From assembly GCF_001907195.1 (NCBI RefSeq), contig NZ_LVWA01000010.1, forward strand, positions 186,001-250,000: 64,000 nucleotides of DNA, in the 5' to 3' direction. Below, in pieces: positions 45,092 through 53,518 of the stretch (position 1 is its first letter; each line of letters starts with the position of its first letter). The notes beneath the pieces are model-generated. The model did no database searches and had not been told where the DNA came from. It saw only the letters and a list, made by a program, of their open reading frames with translations. This DNA comes from Pontibacter flavimaris (lineage in GTDB: Bacteria > Bacteroidota > Bacteroidia > Cytophagales > Hymenobacteraceae). A program made the position numbers and the translations under genes.

Positions 45092-45925
45092 TTAACCGAT
45101 AGCTACACGCTTGAATTCGCTAACTGTCATGCCTTTGCTGGTGTTGTCAAGCAGCTTGGCTACAGAAACAGAAGGGTCTTTCACGAAGTCCTGATTCAAC
45201 AGGGTGTTGTCTTTGTAGAACTTGTTCAGCTTGCCCATCGCGATTTTCTCCAGCATTTGCTCTGGCTTGCCTTCGGCACGCGCCTGCTCTTTGCCAACCT
45301 CGATCTCGCGCTCTACTGTGGCAGAGTCAACGCCGTCCTTGTCAACTGCGATTGGGTTCATGGCAGCAATCTGCATCGCCACGTCTTTGCCTACTTCCTC
45401 TACGTCAGTGCCGCCAGTGTTCGTAAGACCTACTAATACACCCAGTTTGCCGTTAGAGTGGTTGTAGTTCACAACTTTCTCGGCAGCTACAGTCTGGTAA
45501 GAAACCACCTCGATTTTCTCACCAATTTTTCCCATCAGATCCGTGATGTGGTCCTGCAGGGGGCGGCCATCAGCCTGAGGAGCAGCAAGCAGTTCTTCCT
45601 TAGTGGCAGCGTTTGTAGAAACGGCAGTTTCCATAGCAGCTTTCGCCAAGGTCTGGAAGTCGGCTACCTTCGATACCGGCTCGGTTTCGCAGGCCAGGGC
45701 AATTACTTTACCGTTTTTGCCGTCTTCGCTTACATGCGTCAGCACGATACCCTCAGAGGTAGCGTTGTCGGCACGCTTGCTGGCAATTTTCTGGCCTTGC
45801 TTACGCAGAATATCTTTAGCTGCCTCAAAGTCGCCGTTAGCTTCAGTAAGCGCTTTCTTGCAGTCCATCATACCGGCTCCGGTTTCCTGGCGGAGTTTAT
45901 TAACGTCTTGTGCTGTAATAGCCAT
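45092..45925 (-). CDS. tsf: Translation elongation factor Ts
   Basis: EF-Ts exchanges GDP for GTP on EF-Tu. The 277-residue product starts MAITAQDVNKLRQETGAGMM and continues DCKKALTEANGDFEAAKDIL. It has the N-terminal UBA-like domain and the dimerisation core. Length is standard. It follows rpsB on the - strand with a 189-base gap containing a hairpin, so its level may be set apart from rpsB. Confidence 0.97.
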   Translation of the reverse strand: MAITAQDVNKLRQETGAGMMDCKKALTEANGDFEAAKDILRKQGQKIASKRADNATSEGIVLTHVSEDGKNGKVIALACETEPVSKVADFQTLAKAAMETAVSTNAATKEELLAAPQADGRPLQDHITDLMGKIGEKIEVVSYQTVAAEKVVNYNHSNGKLGVLVGLTNTGGTDVEEVGKDVAMQIAAMNPIAVDKDGVDSATVEREIEVGKEQARAEGKPEQMLEKIAMGKLNKFYKDNTLLNQDFVKDPSVSVAKLLDNTSKGMTVSEFKRVAIG

Positions 45926-46048
45926 CCTTTTATAATTAAGATTTACGAATTATAAATTACCTTTTCTGTGCTGGGGTAGTAGTTCCGGAGCTAAACTGAT
46001 TTTATACTTACCTGGATTTCCGTTTACCTCTACCTACAACCCCTAAAA

Positions 46049-46090
46049 CAAACTGAACATTGAAGCGCTGTTTGCCCAATGTTCAGTTTG
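46049..46090 (-). terminator. 14-bp stem-loop between rpsB and tsf (attenuator-like)
   Basis: CAAACTGAACATTG (46049-46062) pairs perfectly with CAATGTTCAGTTTG (46077-46090) around a 14-base loop. Read on the - strand it is followed by TTTTAGG, a short T-run. It lies 25 bases after the rpsB stop and may end part of the transcripts before tsf. Confidence 0.65.
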
Positions 46091-46114
46091 ATATAGTGCA
46101 ATATAAATTACTTC

Positions 46115-46882
46115 TTATTGCTCGTCAGCTTCCTGCTTCTCCTTGATGCCTTCTTCTTCAGAACGCTTGCGCTCGGTCTCCTCCTTGTCCACCTTGCGCT
46201 CAGACAGGCCTTCTTCGATAGCCTTGCCTACGATCGAGATGATCAGGGCTACAGACTTGGAAGCGTCGTCGTTTGCTGGGATTGGGAAGTCTACCTGCTC
46301 CGGGTTAGAGTTCGTATCGCAGATAGCGAATACCGGCAGGTTCAGTTTATGAGCCTCTTTCACCGCGATGTGCTCACGCTTCACGTCTACCACGAACAGC
46401 GCCGCTGGCAGGCGAGACAGGTCGTTGATACCACCTAGTACACGGTCCAGCTTCTCACGCTCACGAGACAGCATCAGCTTCTCACGCTTCGCCAGTGCCT
46501 TAGACTGCTCCGGGTCTTTCATCATTTTGTCGATGGTAGACATTTTCTTCAGAGACTTACGCACGGTGGCGAAGTTTGTAAGCATACCACCCAGCCAACG
46601 CTCGGTTACGTAAGGCATCTTCAGGCGACGTGCCTCCTCAGCCACGATCTCCTGCGCTTGCTTCTTGGTAGCTACAAAAAGTATCTTACGACCAGACTTT
46701 GCGATGTTCTTGATAGCGGCCGTAGCCTCATCCAGCGCAACCAAAGTTTTGTTCAGGTCAATAATGTGGATACCGTTCTTCTCCATGAAGATATATGGAG
46801 CCATTTTCGGGTCCCACTTGCGGGTAAGGTGGCCAAAGTGAACACCTGCCTCAAGTAATTCTTTATAATTAGTACTTGCCAT
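46115..46882 (-). CDS. rpsB: 30S ribosomal protein S2
   Basis: S2 joins the 30S subunit late and helps bind S1. The 255-residue product starts MASTNYKELLEAGVHFGHLT and has KMAPYIFMEKNGIHIIDLNK, TERWLGGMLTNFATVRKS and IANDDASKSVALIISIVGKA in a slightly varied form. The C-terminal tail is Glu/Lys-rich. It follows rpsI by 21 bases on the same strand, the usual rplM-rpsI-rpsB-tsf order. Confidence 0.97.
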   Translation of the reverse strand: MASTNYKELLEAGVHFGHLTRKWDPKMAPYIFMEKNGIHIIDLNKTLVALDEATAAIKNIAKSGRKILFVATKKQAQEIVAEEARRLKMPYVTERWLGGMLTNFATVRKSLKKMSTIDKMMKDPEQSKALAKREKLMLSREREKLDRVLGGINDLSRLPAALFVVDVKREHIAVKEAHKLNLPVFAICDTNSNPEQVDFPIPANDDASKSVALIISIVGKAIEEGLSERKVDKEETERKRSEEEGIKEKQEADEQ

Positions 46883-46903
46883 GTTGTTGATACACCTTTA
46901 ATA

Positions 46904-47290
46904 TTAACGTTTGCTGAACTGGAATGAACGACGCGCTTTGCGCTTACCGAACTTCTTACGCTCTACCATGCGTGGGTCACGCGTGATGAAGCCCTCTTTC
47001 TTAAGAGCTGATTTCGTCTCGGCGTTTTCTACTACCAGTGCTTTAGAGATAGCAAGTCTAAGTGCTTCAGCCTGGCCGCTTACACCACCCCCTCTAAGAT
47101 TGGCTTTCACATCGTACTTGCCAATTGCTTCTAAGGTTCTGAACGGCTGATTCACAATAGTTTGAAGTACTTCGCTAGGGAAGTATTCCTTGATATCTCT
47201 ACCGTTAATAGTGATATTCCCTTGCCCGGCCGTCATGTAGATACGAGCCACCGAGGTTTTTCTTCTACCAGATGTATTGATAACTTCCAT
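46904..47290 (-). CDS. rpsI: 30S ribosomal protein S9
   Basis: S9 reaches the P-site tRNA with its C-terminal tail. The 128-residue product starts MEVINTSGRRKTSVARIYM and ends with the family tail RKKFGKRKARRSFQFSKR. GGGVSGQAEALRLAISKAL is also diagnostic. Four bases separate it from rplM. Confidence 0.98.
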   Translation of the reverse strand: MEVINTSGRRKTSVARIYMTAGQGNITINGRDIKEYFPSEVLQTIVNQPFRTLEAIGKYDVKANLRGGGVSGQAEALRLAISKALVVENAETKSALKKEGFITRDPRMVERKKFGKRKARRSFQFSKR

Positions 47291-47294
47291 TAAA

Positions 47295-47744
47295 TTAGAT
47301 ATTGAGGGTTAATTCTTTTGGCTGCTGAGCGGCGAACGGATGCTCGTTTCCAGCAAAAACATGAAGATTACGGAATAGCTCGCGGCCGAGTGGACCTTTA
47401 GGCAACATGCCACGAACTGCGCGCTCTACGAGCAGCGTTGATGATTTAGCCTTTAGCTGGCGAGGAGAAATTCTCTTCTGGCCGCCCGGGTAGCCCGTGT
47501 GCGTCAGGTAGTATTTCTGGTCCCACTTACGGCCTGTGAAACGCGTGTCATCAGCATTGATAACGATCACGTTGTCACCGCAGTCAGCGTTTGGCGTGTA
47601 CGAAGGCTTGTTCTTGCCTTTTAGGATCTTGGCAACTTCAGATGCCACACGACCCAAGCTTCCTTGCCCTGCATCAACAATCACCCAGCCTTTGTTGGCC
47701 GTCTTCTTGCTGACAGTAAGGGTCTTATAACTTAAATGATCCAT
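47295..47744 (-). CDS. rplM: 50S ribosomal protein L13
   Basis: L13 is an early 50S assembly protein. The 149-residue product has WVIVDAGQGSLGRVASEVAK, NADDTRFTGRKWDQKYYLTH, and AVRGMLPKGPLGRELFRNLH, followed by VFAGNEHPFAAQQP. It is the first gene of the rplM-rpsI-rpsB-tsf operon, with a well-formed promoter 65 bases upstream. Confidence 0.98.
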   Translation of the reverse strand: MDHLSYKTLTVSKKTANKGWVIVDAGQGSLGRVASEVAKILKGKNKPSYTPNADCGDNVIVINADDTRFTGRKWDQKYYLTHTGYPGGQKRISPRQLKAKSSTLLVERAVRGMLPKGPLGRELFRNLHVFAGNEHPFAAQQPKELTLNI

Positions 47745-47808
47745 TTTTAGTGGTTGTAAGCGGTTTATTTATTTGAATATTGAACTTTCGGTCTCTCGAA
47801 AATGGACA

Positions 47809-47840
47809 CAAAGATAGAAGCTATTTATTTGATATGCAAT
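47809..47840 (-). promoter_or_regulatory. Bacteroidota-type promoter of the rplM operon
   Basis: Read on the - strand, ATTG (47837-47840) is followed by a 20-base spacer and TATCTTTG (47816-47809). Both parts and the spacing agree with the TTG/TAnnTTTG Bacteroidota promoter. It is the best-formed promoter in the window. Confidence 0.68.
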
Positions 47841-47914
47841 AGATAGTGGGAATTATGCTGCGATACAGGCAATAGTATGTGCTCGCCGAACTTTCCGGCA
47901 CCCGCGGTGGCGGT

Positions 47915-49102
47915 TTACAGGTTCCGTCTGATCAGCTCTTCAAGCCGCTCCTGGTCAAAGTGGCCTGCATAAAGTACGCTGCCTTCTTTACTGATAAGAA
48001 CCACCGCAGGATAGTAGCTAATGCCATAAGTGTTAGCTACTGTTTCACCATGGTACAAGGTAGGGTAGGCTGGCTTCGTCTTTTGCCGGAACTGTTCTAT
48101 CAGCTCTGGTGGGTCAAATACGTTGATGGCCAATAATTGAAAGTGCCTGCCCCCGTATTTAGCATGAAGCTCGTTTAACTTTGGAACAGCGGCTATACAA
48201 TACCCACAGTTGCGGTTCCAGAACTCAAGCAGGACAACCTGGTCTTTATACTTGCTGAGCTCTACCGTGTCGCCGGTGCCGAACGCGGGTAAACTCCAGG
48301 CGGGACTTTGTTTTCCTGTTTCGATCAGGGAGCGTGGGCTCTCTGCCTGTTTAGGTGCATACTTCCCCAGATAACTTGAGTAGTACCAGGACGCTTCGGT
48401 AGGCGAGGTGGGGGAGAGGTCAACATCAGTAAAGCTGGTTTTGATAAAATCGCCGTTGAGGCCATTTGTCTGCAGCACTTCTACCGGGAAATAGGTGGTC
48501 TGGTCTACAATAAGCTGGTATTTTGTCGTAGTCTCTTCTGCCAGTTTCCTGTATCCCCCCAGGTTGTCGATGGCCCTTCCTTTAAGTTCAAAACGGACGG
48601 CATAGTACCCCATGTTATTGATGAGCGTGTCGGCAAGGGTTTTGGGGATTGCTGTCTCCGCAAGAATAGAAGGCAACATGTTACGCAGCGTTACAGGTGA
48701 ATTGTACAGAAAGGAAAGGTTCTCCACGCTGCTACGGCCTGGCTTTCTGTTGATCGTTATAGTCTTTGATCTTTTGTCCAGGACAAATATTTCCGCTCCA
48801 TTGTTTACCTGAAACAGGTTTTGATCGTCGGCCTGGTACCTGAAGCCAATTGCCTTACCGGCAGAGGCAAAGTCAAGATACATGGCGGACTCTAATTTGT
48901 GGTAATACCCTTCCGAAGGATAATTCAGTTCCCGGTTGTATGTATAGCTGACTTCCTCCAGGCTTCCCAGCGTGTGGCTCACTTTGGTTATAACCTCTTC
49001 AGCAGACGCAATGTCCGGGTTGGAGGCTCTGCCAGTTCCTGACTCCGGGCAAAATAAACAATGGAGGGCAAGGATTGCAGTGGGATAAAGCAGGAAAGAC
49101 AT
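47915..49102 (-). CDS. TlpA-like thioredoxin-domain exported protein
   Basis: A 395-residue protein with a hydrophobic N-terminus (MSFLLYPTAILALHCLF). It has a beta-rich middle region of about 230 residues, LolA/RseB-like in appearance but not assigned. The C-terminal redoxin domain begins near LPAFGTGDTVELSKYKDQVV and has the redox motif CGYC in EFWNRNCGYCIAAVPKL. The family cis-Pro is seen in GISYYPAVVLI. It follows the M56 peptidase by 30 bases on the same strand, suggesting a redox partner of that sensory cassette. Confidence 0.85.
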   Translation of the reverse strand: MSFLLYPTAILALHCLFCPESGTGRASNPDIASAEEVITKVSHTLGSLEEVSYTYNRELNYPSEGYYHKLESAMYLDFASAGKAIGFRYQADDQNLFQVNNGAEIFVLDKRSKTITINRKPGRSSVENLSFLYNSPVTLRNMLPSILAETAIPKTLADTLINNMGYYAVRFELKGRAIDNLGGYRKLAEETTTKYQLIVDQTTYFPVEVLQTNGLNGDFIKTSFTDVDLSPTSPTEASWYYSSYLGKYAPKQAESPRSLIETGKQSPAWSLPAFGTGDTVELSKYKDQVVLLEFWNRNCGYCIAAVPKLNELHAKYGGRHFQLLAINVFDPPELIEQFRQKTKPAYPTLYHGETVANTYGISYYPAVVLISKEGSVLYAGHFDQERLEELIRRNL

Positions 49103-49132
49103 ATCGGTCCTTTGTTTATAGAATCAGGCAAT

Positions 49133-50830
49133 TCACTTTGCAATAGCCAATACGCGCACGCTTTCAATCTCATCTCCCTTGAGTTTGACGTATACATCCA
49201 TTCCCTGGCCCTGGCTGTTTTCCAGGAATAGAATGAAGTTATCCGCTTGTGCATCTCCTGCATTCAGTCTTTTTGCCTGCACCTGCTTAATCCGGGTAGC
49301 TGTGCCAATTGGTGTGTCAAGAGGCGCTACGATGCCACCTTTCTGGTCTATCATCAGCCTGGCTTCCGGTTGTTGCTTCCTTTCTACAGGCGGTGGCGGA
49401 GGAGGCAGTTGGGGCAGCGCGCCATACTTGGCTTCTGCGGCAGGTATGCGCAGGCTCCCGTTGTAATCATAGGTTTCAACCTTGCCGCTCTCCAGCAGGA
49501 AAACGATCGACTCCAGGTTGTGCTCTCTCCTGTTGTTAAACTTCCAGGCCACCTGCTTTACGCTCGGGTTTCTCTTTAAAAAATCCTTGTAGTCGGCCGG
49601 CCAGTTCGACTTATCCTTGTAGTAGGGCACCTCGTCAAGTTTGAAAAGATAAGCTTCGTCTACATCCCCCTGCTGCGCCGGAGGCGTGTCAGGCTGCTCC
49701 GGGTTACTGCCTTGCGGGAGCTTCTCCCGGAACTTGCGTACCTGCTCGGAGTCCTTGTTTGCCTTGGTGGTGAGGGAGATCACGTTTCTGCCGGCAGTGT
49801 TACCGGGCACTTGCTTTGCCTGTTCTCCCTTCACGACATCCACACTATGTAGGTCCTCGGGCTTAAGCAGCTCGGCTTCCTCCTTGGTGGCCTTCACGCC
49901 ATCTATATAATAAACTACTGTGTCTTTCTGCTGCTCACTGGCTAGCGGGGCAGGCGCATTCGGCTGCGCTGCACCCCGGAACGCGAAGAGCAAAACGGTA
50001 ACAAGCGGCAGCACGATCAGCAACCTGAGCTGGCTGGCTTTACGGGTAGGCATTTTGTTCATCATGGCAATTCTTCTTTTTAGTGATGGAAAATTGAATT
50101 GATTGGCAATCTGAGGTTGCGTGGCGCCTACAACTTTCAGTAAAAGGTATTGGTATTCTTTGCGGTCTATGCCGGCACGTACCACCTGCTGGTCGGCAAT
50201 GAACTCCAGGTTTTCTTTCACGGCTTTTTTCATGAGCCACGCGCCTGGATTAAACCAGTAAAACACCACGCTTAGCTCCGTTAGCAGCACGTCCAGGGTA
50301 TGCCAGCCGGTAATATGTATCAGCTCGTGCCGAAGGATGGACTCCAGCTCCTGCGGTTTGTGCTGCGCCGGGTTCAGGTAGATGGTCTGCCAGAACGAGA
50401 AGGCCTGGGTTATACTTTGTACTTTGCGGAAAGGCACGGCTTTGTAAGTGGCGGGCTCAGAGACGGCATGTATCCGGTAAAGCGACACCAACTGAAGTAT
50501 AAACCGGGCAAGCATTACAGCTACACCAATCCAGAACAGGTATACCGGCAACTGCCAGAAATCGAAAGCTTCCGGAGTAGTGCTTGCCGGTGGTGCTGCG
50601 TAGGCCCAGGCTGGTATATTTACCAAGTAAGCAGCTTCCATCTGCTCATGGCTCTGGAAAAGTCCCGACAGGTCGATGAAAGGATAAACCGTAGAGAACA
50701 CGATGCCGAACACCAGGAACAGGCGGTTGAGGTGGTAAAACGTGAGCCGGCGGAGCGCGGCAAGGTAGGCCCCGTAAAACAGCACCAGCGCCACATTCAC
50801 CTTCAGTAAGTATAAGAGCAGCTCAGGCAT
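49133..50830 (-). CDS. M56 family (BlaR1-type) membrane metallopeptidase
   Basis: A 565-residue signal-transducing peptidase homologous to BlaR1/MecR1. It has four likely membrane segments (residues about 3-20, 34-52, 95-118 and 266-285). The zinc motif HELIH is at 169-173, followed by ENLEFIADQQV with the third ligand near residue 208. After the last helix, residues about 305-360 resemble a TonB-receptor plug-like segment (VVYYIDGVKATKEEAELLKP, ISLTTKANKDS), a feature of Bacteroidota M56 proteins. The start is two bases before the BlaI-like stop, so the pair is coupled. Confidence 0.9.
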   Translation of the reverse strand: MPELLLYLLKVNVALVLFYGAYLAALRRLTFYHLNRLFLVFGIVFSTVYPFIDLSGLFQSHEQMEAAYLVNIPAWAYAAPPASTTPEAFDFWQLPVYLFWIGVAVMLARFILQLVSLYRIHAVSEPATYKAVPFRKVQSITQAFSFWQTIYLNPAQHKPQELESILRHELIHITGWHTLDVLLTELSVVFYWFNPGAWLMKKAVKENLEFIADQQVVRAGIDRKEYQYLLLKVVGATQPQIANQFNFPSLKRRIAMMNKMPTRKASQLRLLIVLPLVTVLLFAFRGAAQPNAPAPLASEQQKDTVVYYIDGVKATKEEAELLKPEDLHSVDVVKGEQAKQVPGNTAGRNVISLTTKANKDSEQVRKFREKLPQGSNPEQPDTPPAQQGDVDEAYLFKLDEVPYYKDKSNWPADYKDFLKRNPSVKQVAWKFNNRREHNLESIVFLLESGKVETYDYNGSLRIPAAEAKYGALPQLPPPPPPVERKQQPEARLMIDQKGGIVAPLDTPIGTATRIKQVQAKRLNAGDAQADNFILFLENSQGQGMDVYVKLKGDEIESVRVLAIAK

Positions 50831-50832
50831 GT

Positions 50833-51198
50833 CTATTCCGGTTTTTTGTTTTCGATCATGTCAATAATCTCTTTCAGCTCCTCGGCGCTGATCTTCTGGT
50901 CCTGGGCGAAAAAGGCCACCAGTTCTTTATAAGAGCTTTTAAAGTAGTCGCCCACAAAGCTTTTCATGAAGCGCTTCTTGTAATCCTCCTCCTTTATCAG
51001 GGGCAGGTAGCGGTACGAGTTGCCCAGCTTCTCGCCCTGCACGTAGCCTTTCTTCTCCAGGTTCTTTACCGTGGAGGCGAGGGTGGTGTAGGGCGGTTTC
51101 GGCTCCGGCAGCTTTTCCAGGAAATCCTTGATAAACCCACCTTCCGTTGCCCATACTACCTGCATGGCCTCTTCCTCCTGTTGTGTTAGCTTTTCCAT
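50833..51198 (-). CDS. BlaI/MecI/CopY family transcriptional repressor
   Basis: A 121-residue winged-helix repressor: MEKLTQQEEEAMQVVWATEG, then the recognition part EPKPPYTTLASTVKNLEKKG (Y-T-T-L-A-S-T-V motif) and the C-terminal dimerisation helices. In the family the linked M56 peptidase cleaves it to relieve repression. Two inverted repeats lie directly before its start and are likely its own operators. Signal unknown; a beta-lactamase gene is not in the window. Confidence 0.92.
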   Translation of the reverse strand: MEKLTQQEEEAMQVVWATEGGFIKDFLEKLPEPKPPYTTLASTVKNLEKKGYVQGEKLGNSYRYLPLIKEEDYKKRFMKSFVGDYFKSSYKELVAFFAQDQKISAEELKEIIDMIENKKPE

Positions 51199-51202
51199 AG
51201 GT

Positions 51203-51217
51203 TACGATGTTTTCGTA
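51203..51217 (-). promoter_or_regulatory. Operator-like inverted repeat 1 before blaI-type gene
   Basis: TACGA-TGTTT-TCGTA, a 5-5-5 inverted repeat four bases upstream of the ATG. It shares the TACGA half-site with the second repeat. Confidence 0.65.
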
Positions 51218-51220
51218 TAG

Positions 51221-51237
51221 TTACGAAATGTTCGTAA
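51221..51237 (-). promoter_or_regulatory. Operator-like inverted repeat 2 before blaI-type gene
   Basis: TTACGAAATGTTCGTAA, perfect 7-bp arms around ATG, 22 bases upstream of the start. The paired sites probably bind two repressor dimers and may also affect the divergent oxidoreductase gene. Confidence 0.7.
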
Positions 51238-51381
51238 TAAAGTAAATGCTTTTCTGTATTATTTTTAATTTATTTTTCTGATCCTTTAAAAACTGAGCTG
51301 TAGGCGACTTTGCTTTAAGTAGTAACTTCCTGCGCAGGGCAGCGTCTAAAGTATAACCTACACCAAAACCTGAGATCTAAC

Positions 51382-52362
51382 ATGAAAGCCATACTTGTGA
51401 AACAGCCGGGCGGGCCCGAGCAGCTTATACTTGGGGAACATGAGCAGCCGCTGCCCGACCCAAACGAGCTTCTTGTAAAAGTGCACGCCACCGCCCTGAA
51501 TCGCGCCGATACGCTGCAGCGCCAGGGCAAGTACCCACCGCCTAAAGGGGCCAGCCCCATACTTGGCCTGGAGGTGGCCGGCGAAGTGGTGGAGGCAGGA
51601 ATAAATTGCACCAAGTATAAAAAAGGCGATAAAGTATTTGGCCTGCTGCCCGGCGGCGGCTACGCGGAGTATGCCGTAATAGACGAAGCGATGGCCATGC
51701 CGGTGCCGGAGAATTTAAGTATGGAACAGGCCGCCGCCATACCCGAGGTGTTCCTGACGGCGTGGCAGGCGCTGGCGTGGCTGGGAAAGCTGCAGACTGG
51801 CGAGCGTGCCCTGATACATGCGGGGGCAAGCGGGGTGGGCACGGCAGCCATACAACTGGCGCGGGCCCTGCAGGCCGAGGTGCTGGTAACGGCCTCGGAG
51901 CAGAAAATACAGGCTTGTCTTGAGCTTGGTGCCCACAAGGCTATTAACTACAAGGAGGTGCCTTTCGAGGATGAGGTGCTGGCGCATACCAACAGCGAGG
52001 GCGTGGACGTAATCGTGGATTTTATAGCCGGGCCATACTTTAACCAGAACCTCGACTGCCTGCGCCTCGACGGGCGGTTGGTTATACTGGCCAGCCTCGG
52101 TGGTGGCAAGGTAGGTGAGGTGGACCTGCGCAAGATACTTTCCAAGCGCCTGCAGGTGATCGGCTCCACGCTCCGCTCTCGCTCCAAAGACTACCAGATA
52201 AGGCTGACGGAGGACATGAGCCGCTTTGCCCTGCCGCTTTTCAGAGAAGGAAAACTAAAGCCTGTGGTGGATTCTGTTTACGATTGGAAAGACGTGGCTG
52301 AGGCGCACCGCTACATGGAGCAGAACAGGAACATTGGCAAGATCGTGCTGCGGGTGGGCTAA
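51382..52362 (+). CDS. Zinc-independent NAD(P)H quinone oxidoreductase (zeta-crystallin/PIG3 type)
   Basis: A medium-chain dehydrogenase/reductase of 326 aa, probably reducing quinones or enals with NADPH. It starts MKAILVKQPGGPEQLILGE and has the GroES-like domain (KVHATALNRADTLQRQGKYP, LGLEVAGEVVEAG) and the Rossmann motif ALIHAGASGVGTAAIQLA. No catalytic-zinc cysteines. It diverges from the blaI-type gene with 183 bases between starts. Several heptamers lie inside. Confidence 0.92.
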   Translation: MKAILVKQPGGPEQLILGEHEQPLPDPNELLVKVHATALNRADTLQRQGKYPPPKGASPILGLEVAGEVVEAGINCTKYKKGDKVFGLLPGGGYAEYAVIDEAMAMPVPENLSMEQAAAIPEVFLTAWQALAWLGKLQTGERALIHAGASGVGTAAIQLARALQAEVLVTASEQKIQACLELGAHKAINYKEVPFEDEVLAHTNSEGVDVIVDFIAGPYFNQNLDCLRLDGRLVILASLGGGKVGEVDLRKILSKRLQVIGSTLRSRSKDYQIRLTEDMSRFALPLFREGKLKPVVDSVYDWKDVAEAHRYMEQNRNIGKIVLRVG

Positions 52363-52588
52363 GTATAGACAAAGGAATTACTGACAAAAGACAAAGGACA
52401 AGGCATCATACTTCTGAAGAGTTAGCTTTATACTTTGGCAAAGTATAAAAGTATGCCGGCGGGTTTGGAGTTATACTTGCCTTTGTTGGTACACGTGCAT
52501 TATACTTGAAGTGGAAAGTACAAAAGGACAAAAGAAGCAGCCAATCCCTGCTTCTTTTGTCCTCGTCAAAAAATCTTTTGTCAAAATT

Positions 52589-53299
52589 TTAGTGTGCCCG
52601 CAGCTGCTTTACCAGCACTGCGAAGTCCTTCGGATAGGGCGCCTCGATCTTAACGGGCTCCCCGTCCAGTAGCGTAAAGCCGATGTTGAAGGAGTGCAGC
52701 GCAAACCGTTTGATCAGGGGCAGTTCCTCGGTGTCCTTTTTCAGGTTGAAGCCGCGCTTCAGGTTGCTCAGGTACACGTTCTCGCCGCCGTATAGCGAAT
52801 CGCCCACAATCGGGGCGTTCAGGAACGCCAGGTGCACCCGGATCTGGTGCAGGCGGCCCGTTACCGGTACGCACTCCACCAGGGTATGGCGGGCAAAGCT
52901 CTCCAGCGTGGTAAAATAAGTCTCGGCCGGTTTTCCCTTCGGGTTCAGGTGCGCCACACCCTTCGCGTTGGGCAAAATGGCCCTGTTCACCAGCTCATCC
53001 TCAAACTTATGCACGCCCCAGGCCACGGCATGGTATACTTTATACACCTGGCGGTGCTCAAATTGCATCGACAGGTGGCGGTAGGCCTCGGCATTCTTCG
53101 CGAAAACGAGGCAGCCCGAGGTGTCCTTGTCCAGGCGGTGGCAGGCCTGCAGGTCCGGGTTGTACTGGCGCGCTATCTTCAGCAGGTTGGTGGTGTTGGG
53201 CGTACGGTCTTCCAGCGTGGCCAGAAACGGCGGCTTGTTCACCACCACGTAATCCTCACTCTCAAATATGATCAGGTCCTTAAAAACCGGGTACTTCAT
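52589..53299 (-). CDS. RluA-family RNA pseudouridine synthase
   Basis: Isomerises uridine to pseudouridine in rRNA or tRNA. From the ATG at 53299 the product is 236 aa, MKYPVFKDLIIFESEDYVVV. The catalytic motif HRLDKDTSGCLVFAKN has D57, followed by KVYHAVAWG and the RLHQIRVHLAF motif. No S4 domain precedes the core, as in RluA/TruC-like forms. An ATG at 53329 would add 10 residues; an even longer frame reaches into A+T-rich repeat sequence and is unlikely. Target site unknown. Confidence 0.88.
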   Translation of the reverse strand: MKYPVFKDLIIFESEDYVVVNKPPFLATLEDRTPNTTNLLKIARQYNPDLQACHRLDKDTSGCLVFAKNAEAYRHLSMQFEHRQVYKVYHAVAWGVHKFEDELVNRAILPNAKGVAHLNPKGKPAETYFTTLESFARHTLVECVPVTGRLHQIRVHLAFLNAPIVGDSLYGGENVYLSNLKRGFNLKKDTEELPLIKRFALHSFNIGFTLLDGEPVKIEAPYPKDFAVLVKQLRAH

Positions 53300-53518
53300 G
53301 CGATTTATACTTTGTTCAGGCGCGGCCATACTTGTAGCCGGGCGTCCTGCAAAGATACGGATTATAGTTATTGGTTGATCGTTATTGGTTATTAGTAGGG
53401 AAGGCGTGAGCAGGACAAGTATGAAATAAGGCCTCCGAAAGTATAGCCAGGGATATAGCAAGTATAAATCCGGGCTGTATCATACTTTGACCAACAACGA
53501 ATAACTAATAACGAAAAG

